Under the pieces are notes generated by a model. That model was not told the origin of the DNA. It did no database searches and saw only the letters and a list, made by a program, of their open reading frames with translations. Below are positions 20,285 through 29,051 of a DNA stretch of 64,000 nt, piece after piece (the stretch's first letter is position 1; every line of letters starts with the position of its first letter). The stretch is from Roseicyclus sp. (GTDB lineage: Bacteria > Pseudomonadota > Alphaproteobacteria > Rhodobacterales > Rhodobacteraceae): NCBI GenBank assembly GCA_018401055.1, contig JAGYLB010000087.1:1-64000 (forward strand). Reading direction: 5' to 3'. The position numbers were made by a program, and so were the translations under genes.

Positions 20285-20477
20285 CGGCGACCCCTCATGA
20301 CTGCCTGCCCGATGTGGGGCAGGATGCGTGGCTCCATCATACTGCGCGCGACCACATCCGTGCAAATTGCGACGCAGGGGCAGAATGTCTCGGGCCTGCG
20401 GCAAAGCCCCGGGTTTTCCCGACGCGCCCAAGCGCTTATGTGGGTGCGACCGACAACAGGCAAGGGCGCGCAAGGCA

Positions 20478-21713
20478 ATGGGTTTCTGGATCGCAACCGG
20501 GGCATTTTCGGTGTTGGTGGTGCTGGTGCTGATGCTGGCTGTCATGCGCCCGCGCAGGGTCTCGGTTCCCTCGGCGGCCTATGACCTGCAGGTCTACCGC
20601 GACCAGTTGCGCGAAGTCGAAAAAGACGTCGCCCGCGGCATCTTGACCGAGGAGGATGCAGCCCGCGCCCGCACCGAGGTGTCGCGCCGCCTGCTCGATG
20701 CAGACCGCGCCCTGCAAGAGGCCAAGGCCGGCGAGGCGCGCGCCAGCGGCACCGACAGGGTGATCCTTGGCGCGGGGCTGTTGGCGACGGTTGCGGGGGC
20801 CTTCGCAGTCTACCTGCAGATCGGGGCACCGGGCTATCCCGACCTGCCCATTGCGACGCGGATCAACCTGGTCGAACAGGCCCGCGCCACGCGCCCGCCG
20901 CAAGACCAAGCCGAAGAACAGGTGCCCTTCCGCGAAGGCCTGCCCCCCGACCCGCGCCGCGAGGAACTGGTGGCGCAGTTGCGCACCATCATGGAACAGC
21001 GCCCCGACGACGCGCAGGGCCTGAGCCTGTTGGCCACGAACGAGGCCGCGCTGGGCAATTTCCGCGCCGCCCGTATTGCGCAACAGCGGCTGATCGATGT
21101 TCTGGGTGACGAGGCGGGGGCCTTTCACCACATCGACCTCGCCGAAATGATGATCCTCGCCGCCAGCGGCTATGTCTCGCCCGAGGCCGAGACGGCGCTG
21201 GTGCGCGGTCTCAACCTTGATCCGCGCAACGGCACCGGGCGCTACTACGCAGGGCTGATGTATGCCCAGCAGGGTCGCCCCGATCTGGCCTTTCCAATCT
21301 GGCGCAACTTGCTGGGCGACAGCACCATCGACGCGCCCTGGGTCGAGCCGATCTTGCTCCAGATCGAGGAAATCGCCTTTCTGGCGGGCGTGACGGGCTC
21401 CATGGCGGAACTGCCGCAACCCGCCGCACCGCGCGGCCCCAGCGCCGCCGATCTGGCCGCAGCCGAAGACATGTCACCCGAGGACCGGCAGGCCATGGTC
21501 GAAAGCATGGTGGCAAGCCTGAGCAGCCGTCTGGCGACCGAGGGCGGCACGCCCGACGAATGGGCCCGCCTGATCGGCGCGCAGATCGTGCTGGGCCGCA
21601 CCGAACAGGCGCAGGCGATCTATGACGAGGGGCGCGGCGTCTTTGCCGAAAATCCCGACGCGCTGCGCCTGCTCGACGCCGCCGCCGCCCCGCTGAGCGG
21701 ACCGGCGGAGTGA
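20478..21713 (+). CDS. ccmI: Cytochrome c biogenesis protein CcmI
   Basis: A membrane protein of 411 residues that holds apocytochrome c for haem attachment. It has an N-terminal helix (MGFWIATGAFSVLVVLVLML), the CcmI block AAYDLQVYRDQLREVEKDVARG, a second helix (RVILGAGLLATVAGAFAVYL), then periplasmic TPR-like repeats (LSLLATNEAALGNFRAARIA, RYYAGLMYAQQGRPDLAF). AAGG lies upstream of the ATG. The stop overlaps the ruvX GTG start. Confidence 0.93.
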   Translation: MGFWIATGAFSVLVVLVLMLAVMRPRRVSVPSAAYDLQVYRDQLREVEKDVARGILTEEDAARARTEVSRRLLDADRALQEAKAGEARASGTDRVILGAGLLATVAGAFAVYLQIGAPGYPDLPIATRINLVEQARATRPPQDQAEEQVPFREGLPPDPRREELVAQLRTIMEQRPDDAQGLSLLATNEAALGNFRAARIAQQRLIDVLGDEAGAFHHIDLAEMMILAASGYVSPEAETALVRGLNLDPRNGTGRYYAGLMYAQQGRPDLAFPIWRNLLGDSTIDAPWVEPILLQIEEIAFLAGVTGSMAELPQPAAPRGPSAADLAAAEDMSPEDRQAMVESMVASLSSRLATEGGTPDEWARLIGAQIVLGRTEQAQAIYDEGRGVFAENPDALRLLDAAAAPLSGPAE

Positions 21714-22204
21714 TCTGCGAGGACATCGCCGAATTCGCTGCCGCCCTGCCCCCCGGGCGCGGCTTGATGGGACTCGACCTTGGCACCAAGACCATCGGCG
21801 TCGCGGTGTCGGACCGGCTTTTGTCGGCTGCCAGCGCGCTTGAGACGGTCAAGCGCGTGAAATTCACCGAGGATGCCGCGCGGCTGGCGGTCATTCTTGC
21901 CGGGCGCGAGCTGGGCGGCATCGTTCTGGGCCTGCCCGCCAACATGGACGGGTCCGAAGGGCCGCGCGCACAATCGACCCGGGCCTTTGCCCGCAACCTT
22001 GCGCGGCTGCCCGCCTTCGACGGGGTGCCGATCGCCTTCTGGGACGAACGGCTGAGCACGGTTGCGGCAGAAAGGGCACTGCTGGAGGCGGATACGTCGC
22101 GAAAACGTCGCGCAGAGGTGATCGACGCGGTCGCGGCAGGCTATATCTTGCAAGGGGCCCTCGACCGGCTCAGGCATTTGCGGGCTGGATTCCATGACAG
22201 ATGA
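21710..22204 (+). CDS. ruvX: Holliday junction resolvase-like RuvX/YqgF
   Basis: A 164-residue RNase H-fold nuclease that also takes part in pre-16S rRNA 5' end processing. Motifs: GLDLGTKTIGVAVSD (first catalytic Asp), VLGLPANMDGSEGPRA, FWDERLST (Glu) and RRAEVIDAVAAGYIL (last Asp). Translation starts at a GTG that overlaps the ccmI TGA (GTGA), and the next gene starts within it. Confidence 0.94.
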   Translation: MICEDIAEFAAALPPGRGLMGLDLGTKTIGVAVSDRLLSAASALETVKRVKFTEDAARLAVILAGRELGGIVLGLPANMDGSEGPRAQSTRAFARNLARLPAFDGVPIAFWDERLSTVAAERALLEADTSRKRRAEVIDAVAAGYILQGALDRLRHLRAGFHDR

Positions 22205-22436
22205 CGTGTGGACACGCGACGAGATCGAAAGCCCCTGCATCAAGATCTGCGTCGTCCACCCCGAGGCGCGGATCTGCACCGGCTGCCTGCGCTCCATCGA
22301 CGAGATCACGCAATGGTCGCGCATGACGCCCGAGGCCCGGCGCGCCGTGATGACCACCCTGCCCGAGCGTCGCGCTGCCCTGAGCCAACGCCGGGGCGGG
22401 CGGGCCGCGCGCCTCAAGCGCGGGCTCGAGGGCTGA
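22194..22436 (+). CDS. DUF1289 family Cys-rich protein
   Basis: An 80-residue protein with the family signature SPCIKICVVHPEARICTGC followed by RSIDEITQWSRMT. The three to four cysteines may bind a metal. The basic tail (RRGGRAARLKRG) suggests nucleic-acid contact, but no function is established. It starts 11 bases before the ruvX stop, so it is co-translated with it. Confidence 0.85.
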   Translation: MTDDVWTRDEIESPCIKICVVHPEARICTGCLRSIDEITQWSRMTPEARRAVMTTLPERRAALSQRRGGRAARLKRGLEG

Positions 22437-22437
22437 T

Positions 22438-23000
22438 TTGTTGAAGCACAAGACTGGCCGCAGACGCATGGTGCCAGTCACAGGGCTGCGCGGGCTGCGG
22501 CTGTTCGCGTGGTTCTATGCATGGCTGGCCGGTGGTCTGGCCGTGACCTTGGTGGCCTTGCCCGCCCATATGGCCGCATTTGACCAAGACCGTCCCTTCG
22601 GCACGGCGCTGCGGGCCTGGTTCGACACCAACGCTTTTGTCGCGGTGTTGCCGGGCCTCTTCACATCGGTGCTGTTTCTGGGCCCGGTCTGGCTGGTCCT
22701 GCGCCTGTGGATTGCGCGGCAAGGCGACCGTGCCATCGGGCCGCGGCCTGCGATTTTTCTGATCTGGATGGTGATCTGGGTGATCTTCATGCTGCTTGAG
22801 CTGCAGCTTGCCGATGCGGATGACGTCCGCACCCCGCCCGGCCCCTTCGCCCTGATCCCCGCGCCTTTCGACCTGCTGTTCGAAGGGTTTTGCTGGTCAA
22901 GATGACCGGCGTCACGGTCATGTTTCTAGTCTATCGCAAGCTGCGCCCGCGCGACGCCATCGAGATCGGGGCGGCGGGCCCGGTGATCTCGCGCCGCTAG
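22438..23000 (+). CDS. Small integral membrane protein (one frameshift)
   Basis: About 177-187 residues with four hydrophobic helices (LFAWFYAWLAGGLAVTLVAL, FVAVLPGLFTSVLFLGPVWLV, AIFLIWMVIWVIFMLLELQL, and VLLVKMTGVTVMFLVYRKL in the next frame). One extra G at GAAGGG near 22884 joins the last helix and the tail PRDAIEIGAAGPVISRR. The start is either TTG 22438 or ATG 22468. The stop codon shares CTAG with the dusA stop on the other strand. I do not recognise the family. Confidence 0.65.
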
Positions 23001-23986
23001 GCCGCGCGCTGCGTCATCTCGACCAGCGCGCGTTCCACCACCCCTACGCCTGCGCCGTCACGATGGGCATTCTCGCTCAGATAGCGCTTCCATCCGCGCG
23101 CACCGGGCTGCCCAGCAAACAGCCCCAGCATGTGCCGCGTGACTTGATGCAGCCGCCCGCCTGCGGCCAGATGCGCCTCGATATAGGGCAGCATCTCGCG
23201 TGCGACCTGATGGGCGGTCTTGGGCGGGGTCGTATCGCCGTAGATGTCGCGGTCGGCGGTCAGCAAGATCTGGGCGGGTGTGTGATAGGCCGCGCGCCCG
23301 ATCATCACGCCGTCCATGCCAGCGGCCAGATGCGCCTGCGCCTCCTCCAGCGTGGTGATGCCACCGTTGATCGACAGGTGCAGATGCGGAAAGGCGCGCT
23401 TCATCGCATGCACAAGCGGATAGTCCAGCGGCGGAATATCGCGGTTTTCCTTGGGGCTGAGCCCCTGAAGCCAGGCCTTGCGCGCATGGATCGAAAAGCG
23501 CGTGACGCCCGCCGCCGAGACGGTTTCGAGAAAGGCAGGCAACACCTCCTCGGGGATCTGGTCATCGACGCCGATCCGGCATTTCACCGTCACCTCGACC
23601 GGGCTTGCCGCGATCATGGCCGCGACACATTCGGCCACGAGTGCCGGGCGTTCCATCAAGACGGCTCCGAAACAGCCCGATTGCACCCGGTCGGACGGGC
23701 AGCCGAGGTTGAGGTTGATCTCGTCATAGCCGTAAGGGGCAGCGATCCTCGTGGCTTGGGCGAGAGCCTCGGGGTCGGAGCCGCCCAGCTGCAGGGCGAC
23801 CGGATGCTCAGCCGGATCGAAGGCCAGCAGCCGGTCCTGATCGCCATGAACGACCGCCTGGGCGGTGACCATTTCGGTATAAAGCAACGCCCGGGATGAC
23901 AGGCGCCGATGGAAGTAGCGGCAATGTCGATCCGTCCAGTCCATCATGGGCGCAACCGATAGTCTATGTGATTGATTTTCTGTCAT
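22997..23986 (-). CDS. dusA: tRNA-dihydrouridine(20/20a) synthase DusA
   Basis: A 329-residue flavoenzyme reducing uridines 20/20a in the tRNA D-loop. The DusA N-terminus (RLSVAPMMDWTDRHCRYFHR), the catalytic-cysteine block INLNLGCPSDRVQSGCFGAVLM and FMN-site elements (SINGGITTLEEAQ, GVMIGRAAYHTP) are all present. The 5' end of dusA is a documented integration site for prophages and islands. Here an integrase remnant begins 113 bases upstream and divergent. Confidence 0.96.
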   Translation of the reverse strand: MTENQSHRLSVAPMMDWTDRHCRYFHRRLSSRALLYTEMVTAQAVVHGDQDRLLAFDPAEHPVALQLGGSDPEALAQATRIAAPYGYDEINLNLGCPSDRVQSGCFGAVLMERPALVAECVAAMIAASPVEVTVKCRIGVDDQIPEEVLPAFLETVSAAGVTRFSIHARKAWLQGLSPKENRDIPPLDYPLVHAMKRAFPHLHLSINGGITTLEEAQAHLAAGMDGVMIGRAAYHTPAQILLTADRDIYGDTTPPKTAHQVAREMLPYIEAHLAAGGRLHQVTRHMLGLFAGQPGARGWKRYLSENAHRDGAGVGVVERALVEMTQRAA

Positions 23987-24099
23987 TTTTCTTGTATCTT
24001 CAATCCATTGGCACGAGTGGTGTACACGCCAGACTACGCCCCGATAGCCCCAGATATCCCCTGTTTCGACGACTCACTGCACACATAGCGCACACGAAA

Positions 24100-24735
24100 A
24101 TGGCCTCGATCACCAAGCTTCCCTCCGGTGCTTACCGGGTCCAAGTCAGACGGAAGGACCGCTAGGCGAGCGAGACGCCCCTCACGCCGTGACGACGCCC
24201 AGAAATGGGCGCGCCAAGCCGAGACCCTGGTCGATCAGGGGCTTCCGCCCAACCGATCGTCCGTGGCCCGCCTGCACACTTTCGGTGACCTGGTTGACCT
24301 TCATATAGCCGATATGTGCGCCGTAGGGAAACCACCCGACGCGAGCCAAGGCGGCGACACTCGCAACCCTCAAGCGCGACCTCGGGAAAGAGAAGATCGG
24401 GCACCTCGATCGTCACAAGCTGATCGAGTATGGCCGCAAGCGTGCAGACCAGGGCGCCGGACCCGTGACGCTCGGCATCGACATCGGCGTCATCAAGATG
24501 ATCCTGATCCATGCCGCTACTGTCCACGGGCTAGAAATTCGCGTTGAAGGCGTCGATCTGGCCCGCGTTGCGCTGAAGCGGCTTGGTCTCATCGGCAAGG
24601 GTATCGAGCGTGACCGACGCCCGACGACAGCTGAACTCGGCCGCCTCTTCCGCTGCTTCGACGAGAATGCGCGCCTGACGATGCCCATGACGCGCATCGT
24701 GCCGTTCTGCAACGATGGCGAGCGAAGGATCGGAG
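24100..24735 (+). pseudogene. Tyrosine-type site-specific integrase, truncated and frameshifted
   Basis: The N-terminal arm-binding strand MASITKLPSGAYRVQVRRKD is followed by a stop. The core-binding domain continues in other frames (DAQKWARQAETLVDQG, FGDLVDLHIADM, RKRADQGAGPVTLGIDIG, VDLARVALKRLGLIGKGIER, RDRRPTTAELGRLFRCFDEN, TMPMTRIV). The sequence stops being integrase-like near 24700-24735, so the catalytic domain with R-H-R-Y is absent. Its position next to the dusA 5' end fits the dusA-associated integrase group. It cannot be active. Confidence 0.75.
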
Positions 24736-24738
24736 GCT

Positions 24739-24816
24739 GGCCTGGACGCTGAGGGTGACGATGTCGCCGGTGAATTCGTTCGTGCCGGTCTTCTTGAAGG
24801 TGCCGATGGTCGCCAT
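24739..24816 (-). pseudogene. DUF736 N-terminal remnant
   Basis: The 26-residue start (MATIGTFKKTGTNEFTGDIV then TLSVQA) is the characteristic N-terminus of DUF736 proteins, found on many Rhodobacteraceae and Rhizobiales plasmids. After codon 26 the sequence runs into the 3' side of the integrase remnant, so the remaining roughly 75 residues are gone. A good GGAGA ribosome site is still upstream. Confidence 0.65.
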
Positions 24817-25386
24817 GGTAAGTCTCCGTTTTCCGTTTCCGAGCCCGCACCATTGCGGCCTCGATGGCGATCGACAGGACGGAGACGACCGCTGGCGCAC
24901 CCCCGCCCGGCGGGGGCCTGACAGCACAGGAGGAACTTTCTTGCTCCCGCGCGGAATGGCGGCCTGCAGGCCGACAGGGGAAGAAAGTTGTGACGACGCT
25001 GTTGCGCCGAAGCGGTCGAGGCGAAGCCGGTCTTCGGCCAGATCAGGCCATTGAAGAGGCCGTATGGAGCGGTCTGGACACGGGGAGCAGACGGAGACAG
25101 TGGCGACAGGCCCCGCCAAGGCAGGCAGGACGGGACCACACAGGCGATCCGCCTCCCCCTTCCAGGCCATGCGCATTGTCCAACCCGAACCATGTCACCG
25201 GCGGCGCCCCCCTGACGGGATCGATGACAGCCCGCCGATGCGGCCTTGCCCGTCCCGCGCTCTGGACAGGACAAGAACAGGGCCTTGCGACGATCTGAAG
25301 CAACGCAACCGATCCAACCCCGCAGTCCGACAAGACAGGCAGGCAGGGCCTCCTTGCCCTGGTCGCCCCACCTGCCTGCCCGGCCT
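24817..25386. other. Non-coding stretch upstream of the DUF736 remnant
   Basis: No convincing gene was found; reading frames here look like GC-rich chance ORFs. A strong short palindrome (CCCCGCC-C-GGCGGGG) lies at 24901-24915, in what would be the 5' leader of the DUF736 gene. Confidence 0.4.
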
Positions 25387-25827
25387 TCAGCCGCGGACGA
25401 GGCTCCCGCCCGCATCGCTGGGGGCGGCCATGCCTGCGACCCGCAGAAAGGCCGTGATGCCCACCGCGACCGCGCCGATGATGGCAAAGACGACCTGCCA
25501 GGCTTCCGACGGCATCATCAGCCGGGTGATCCCCAGCGTGGCGTGGAACCCTGCCACGCCAGCAGGTGCGACGAAGGCCAGCGCAATCAGGAACCGCGCC
25601 CAAAGCGGACGGACGACCATCAAAAGGCCCTGACCAAGCGCCAGAACAAGCCCGGCGCCTGCGAGGCCGATGACGGTCGCGCCCAGCCACCCGGCACCGG
25701 TCCCATAGGCCCAGGTGCCAAGGGTGACGCCTGCAAAGAACGGCAGCGCGAAGACGGCGAGATTGAACAGCAGCCAGCACATCGTGCCGATGGCCGCCAG
25801 AGAGACGAGGATTCCAAGAAAGATCAT
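25387..25827 (-). CDS. Multi-pass membrane protein of the island backbone
   Basis: A 146-residue hydrophobic protein with about four helices (MIFLGILVSLAAIGTMCWLL, GATVIGLAGAGLVLALGQGL, ARFLIALAFVAPAGVAGF, AWQVVFAIIGAVAVGITAFL). It lies downstream of, and on the same strand as, the DUF2493 gene. I do not recognise a named family; the position suggests a plasmid/ICE backbone gene. Confidence 0.55.
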   Translation of the reverse strand: MIFLGILVSLAAIGTMCWLLFNLAVFALPFFAGVTLGTWAYGTGAGWLGATVIGLAGAGLVLALGQGLLMVVRPLWARFLIALAFVAPAGVAGFHATLGITRLMMPSEAWQVVFAIIGAVAVGITAFLRVAGMAAPSDAGGSLVRG

Positions 25828-26107
25828 GGTGGGGGCTCCGCACAAGAGGTTGGACGGTCGCGCCTCCACCACCACCACGGCGCGAGCAGAAAGATAGCAT
25901 TGATTTATGTCGGCAGCGAGCCTCAGGTAACCTGCATCGGCGGCGGCCGCCGCAGTGAAAGCGGTGGCATCCGGACTCATCACCTCAACCTGTGCCGAGA
26001 TGCCGAATACTGGGGTTTCAGTCCGGCAGGCCCGAGCATCGGAGAGAGCACCCCACCGATGCGGGTCAATCGAACCGCAGTGTCGGACGAAAAGGCGTTG
26101 GCAGCGC

Positions 26108-26854
26108 TTACGCGCTGCCGGTCCCGAGGCGGATGACCGGGATGCCCATCTTTCGGGCCTTGTCGGCCAGATTGTCCTGGATGCCGGTGCCCGGAAAGAC
26201 GATGACGCCGATCGGCAGCGTCGCGAGCATCTGGTCGTTGCGCTTGAAGGGCGCGGCCTTCGCGTGCTTCGTCCAGTCGGGCTTGAAGGCAACCTGCGGG
26301 ACCTTGCGGTTGCTGGCCCAGGTGGCGGCGATCCGTTCGGCGCCTTTCGGCGATCCGCCATGCAGGAGGACCATGTCCGGGTGCTTGGCATGAACCTGAT
26401 CGAGCTTGTCCCAGATCAGGCGGTGATCGGTGGTCTCGCCGCCCGAGAAGGCGATCTTGGGCCCTGCGGGCAACAGCACCTCGGCATCGGCCCGGCGTTT
26501 GGCGGCCAGGAAGTCGCGGCTGTCGATCATCGCCGCCGTCATCTGGCGATGATTGACGCGGGAGCCGGTGCGCGGTGACCAGGGGGTGCCGAGCGTGCGC
26601 AGATAGATGTCGGCGGCAGTTTCGCAGAAGAGCTCGAGGCTGTCGCGGCGATCGAGCAGGCCTTGCCCGATGGCGATCAGCGTCTCGAGCTGGACGGATT
26701 TGACCTCGGAGCCGTCCTGTTCGCACTGCAGCCGCTTCTGGGCCTGCTCGTTGTCGTCAAGCTTGCCCTCGATCCGCAGGACCGCGCGGTGGAAGGTGTT
26801 GACGGTCGACCAGAGGATCTCGTCTAGGTCGAATTCGAGGCTGGTATCGGCCAT
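26108..26854 (-). CDS. DUF2493 (SLOG-fold) protein, 5'-truncated
   Basis: A 248-residue protein. The C-terminal DUF2493 domain (GPKIAFSGGETTDHRLIWDKL, MVLLHGGSPKGAERIAATWA, QVAFKPDWTKHAKAAPFKRNDQML) has the Rossmann-like SLOG fold that binds nucleotide derivatives. The conserved N-terminal helical region (ILWSTVNTFHRAVLRIE, DDNEQAQKRLQCEQDGSEVK) is only partly present. In-frame homology (RITPEEAVIRTAVADIFDAL) continues upstream to a TAG near 26942, so the original start was lost where the metal cluster begins. Translation from 26854 is possible but the product would be shortened. Confidence 0.7.
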   Translation of the reverse strand: MADTSLEFDLDEILWSTVNTFHRAVLRIEGKLDDNEQAQKRLQCEQDGSEVKSVQLETLIAIGQGLLDRRDSLELFCETAADIYLRTLGTPWSPRTGSRVNHRQMTAAMIDSRDFLAAKRRADAEVLLPAGPKIAFSGGETTDHRLIWDKLDQVHAKHPDMVLLHGGSPKGAERIAATWASNRKVPQVAFKPDWTKHAKAAPFKRNDQMLATLPIGVIVFPGTGIQDNLADKARKMGIPVIRLGTGSA

Positions 26855-26985
26855 GGTGGAGATCAGGGCGTCGAAGATGTCGGCGACCGCAGTGCGGATG
26901 ACCGCTTCCTCGGGCGTGATCCGGGGGTCGCTGGACCACTAAGGGGCGGAGATGATCGCGCGTGCCATTCGCAAGCCGCCTGCCG

Positions 26986-28290
26986 TCAAAGGTTTTCCAC
27001 CCACCTTGGATGGTCCTTGTCGACCATGAAGGTGTGCGTATGGCGTCTGTGACCCTTGAGATGCGGGTGATCGAGCGGCAGGTTGTCGTGGCTGTGTTCG
27101 AACGCATCTGGGTCATGGGCGGGCCAAAGGCGCAGCACCGCCACCACACCCGCAGCACCGATGGCGGCAAGGACCAGCGCCGCGACCGACAGCCCCGCGC
27201 CCGCGCCGATCCAGCCGGCCAGCGGATAGGTGACCAGCCAGCAGGCGTGGCTGAGCGCGAATTGTGCGGCAAAGACCGCGCCCCGGTCGGCCTCGCGCGC
27301 CGAGCGGTTGATGATGCGCCCGATGGGTGTCTGCGTCAGTGAGAAGCCAAAACCGATGACGGCCCATAGCGCGATCAACGCGGCAAGGCTGCCCATCAGC
27401 GGCACGAGCGCCACACCCGCCACCATCACCGCCGCGCCGCCGATCATCACCGGGCGATCCTTGAGCCGGTCAAGGATGCGCGGCAAGAGAAACGCGGCCA
27501 GCATCGAGCCTGCGCCAAAGCCCGCAAAGGCCAGCGCCACGGCTTCTTCGCCCAGACCCAGCCGGGCTTTCACCAGAACGACCGTGTTCACATAGACCAT
27601 CGCACCTGCTGCGGCGACGGCGGCCTCCATTACCATCAGCCCGCGCAGACGGGGGGTGCGCGTGTAGATGCGGATGCCCTTGGTGACATCGGCCCAGAAC
27701 GGAGTGCCTTCGGCCCGCGCCCGATCCGGCAGGCGGGCGGTCACGATCAGCACCGCCGAGGCGACGAAGCCCACGACCGTGCCCGCGAACAGCACCGGAA
27801 AGCTGACGATGGTCAGCAGAAGCGCGGCAAGGATGGGGGAGGCCAATTGCTCGAGATCCTCAGTCAGCCGCAAAAGCGAGAGGGCGTTGGTATAGTCGCC
27901 CTGGTCCTTCAGCACATCGGGGATCACCGCCTGAAACGCCGGCGTGAACCCCGCCGAGGCGGCTTGCAGCGCGAAGATCAGCACATAGACCTGCCAGACC
28001 TGATCGACGAAAGGCAGAAAGGCGATCACGCCTGCGCGGATCAGGTCCAGCGCCACCAGAAAGGCCCGGCGCGGCAAGCGTTCGGCAATCGCCGCCGCCA
28101 CCGGCGCCAGCGTCACATAGGCCACCATCTTGATCGCTAGCGCCGTGCCCAGCACCGCGCCCGCATTGTCGCCCGCCAGTTGCCAGGCCAAGAGCCCGAG
28201 CGCCACCGTCGCCAACCCCGTGCCTAGCAGCGCGACCAGCTGGGCCGCGAAGAGATGACGGAACGTGGGGTTGCGCAGGGTTCCAAGCAT
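26986..28290 (-). CDS. MFS efflux transporter with His-rich C-terminus, probable nickel/cobalt exporter (NrsD-like)
   Basis: A 434-residue transporter with 12 predicted helices and MFS loop features (ERLPRRAFLVALDLIRAG between helices 2 and 3; LPRILDRLKDRPVM between 8 and 9). The cytoplasmic tail is rich in histidine (HSHDN, HPHLKGHRRHTHTF), as in nickel exporters such as NrsD. The start at 28290 follows the metal-sensor gene by 4 bases, so both form one operon. Metal specificity is inferred from this context. Confidence 0.8.
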   Translation of the reverse strand: MLGTLRNPTFRHLFAAQLVALLGTGLATVALGLLAWQLAGDNAGAVLGTALAIKMVAYVTLAPVAAAIAERLPRRAFLVALDLIRAGVIAFLPFVDQVWQVYVLIFALQAASAGFTPAFQAVIPDVLKDQGDYTNALSLLRLTEDLEQLASPILAALLLTIVSFPVLFAGTVVGFVASAVLIVTARLPDRARAEGTPFWADVTKGIRIYTRTPRLRGLMVMEAAVAAAGAMVYVNTVVLVKARLGLGEEAVALAFAGFGAGSMLAAFLLPRILDRLKDRPVMIGGAAVMVAGVALVPLMGSLAALIALWAVIGFGFSLTQTPIGRIINRSAREADRGAVFAAQFALSHACWLVTYPLAGWIGAGAGLSVAALVLAAIGAAGVVAVLRLWPAHDPDAFEHSHDNLPLDHPHLKGHRRHTHTFMVDKDHPRWVENL

Positions 28291-28294
28291 GGCG

Positions 28295-28555
28295 CTAGAG
28301 ATACCGGGCGATGGTCTTGAGGTCCGCGCGGTCCTGCTCCGAATGCTCGGTGTCGAGGCAATGATCCATGTGGTCATGGATCAGCGCGCGCTTGGCGTTC
28401 ACCACGGCCTTTTCCACGGCGTGGAGTTGCTGTGCGATTTCAAGGCAGGGCTTGCCTGCCTCAATCATCTCGATCACAGCCCGCAGATGTCCGTCGGCGC
28501 GTTTCAGCCGGGCGATCAGGGAGGGGTGGGTTGCATGCAGGTGCGGATTTGACAT
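28295..28555 (-). CDS. CsoR/RcnR-family metal sensor, InrS-like
   Basis: An 86-residue all-helical repressor of the DUF156 family. The candidate metal ligands are His5, Cys37, His62 and Cys66. Their spacing (32, 25, 4) is the same as the His-Cys-His-Cys set I recall for the cyanobacterial nickel sensor InrS, and differs from RcnR, which has His at the last site. Such proteins let go of DNA on binding metal. It precedes the MFS exporter and faces the metal-uptake-type genes across a G/C-tract palindrome, its likely operator. Confidence 0.85.
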   Translation of the reverse strand: MSNPHLHATHPSLIARLKRADGHLRAVIEMIEAGKPCLEIAQQLHAVEKAVVNAKRALIHDHMDHCLDTEHSEQDRADLKTIARYL

Positions 28556-28564
28556 AGATACAAG

Positions 28565-28585
28565 CTATCCCCCTGGGGAGGATAG
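28565..28585. promoter_or_regulatory. Candidate CsoR/InrS-type operator
   Basis: The core TATCCCCCTGGGGAGGATA is an interrupted palindrome with a central C-tract/G-tract, the style of DNA site used by CsoR/RcnR proteins. It lies 9 bases upstream of the sensor gene and 49 bases upstream of the divergent gene at 28634, so one site could control both sides. Confidence 0.6.
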
Positions 28586-28633
28586 AACAAGACGGCACTG
28601 CACGCGTGCCGCAAGAGTTTCGGGCAGGCTTTC

Positions 28634-28990
28634 GTGACGCGGACAGGGCAGACACTCGCGGGGCGGATCATGGCGGCACTTCTGTGCCTGTCGCTGTTCG
28701 GTTGGTCGATCCTGCCCGGCCTGTCCCATGTCCCGCGCATCGCCGAGACGCTGAATGAGCACGCCCAGATGATTGCCGATCACGGCCACAGCCACGGGTT
28801 TCAGGAAGACCTGCTCTGGGCCTTGCACGGGCATAGCCATGACGCCGTCGATCACGACCATAGCCCGGCGCTGGCCGTCGCGCCCACCAGTGGCGGTGCT
28901 TGGCCCGCAGCGCAGGATGCCTGGCGCCTGCGAGAGGCGCAGGCCGGACCGCACCGCATTTTCCGGATCGAACGACCTCCGCGTGCTTGA
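28634..28990 (+). CDS. His-rich secreted or membrane-anchored protein of the metal cluster
   Basis: A 118-residue protein starting at GTG 28634 behind GGGCAGG (an ATG at 28670 is the alternative). A hydrophobic N-terminal segment (IMAALLCLSLFGWSILPGL) acts as signal or anchor. It is followed by a metal-binding-looking stretch (DHGHSHG, LHGHSHDAVDHDHS) and a tail HRIFRIERPPRA. It probably handles nickel or cobalt for the HupE-type permease downstream. I know no named family. Confidence 0.6.
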   Translation: MTRTGQTLAGRIMAALLCLSLFGWSILPGLSHVPRIAETLNEHAQMIADHGHSHGFQEDLLWALHGHSHDAVDHDHSPALAVAPTSGGAWPAAQDAWRLREAQAGPHRIFRIERPPRA

Positions 28991-29051
28991 CGGGCTACCG
29001 CGCGACATGCGCGGCGCATCTCGTCAGACACACCCAACACCGGAGTTTTTC

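Noticed and set aside
24531..25487. Minus-strand frame over the integrase remnant as a separate gene
   Set aside because: Only its DUF736 start is in a meaningful frame; the rest is antisense to recognisable integrase core sequence.
25064..26136. Plus-strand frames around 25-26 kb
   Set aside because: Antisense to the membrane protein and DUF2493 gene; repetitive Arg/Pro-rich composition.
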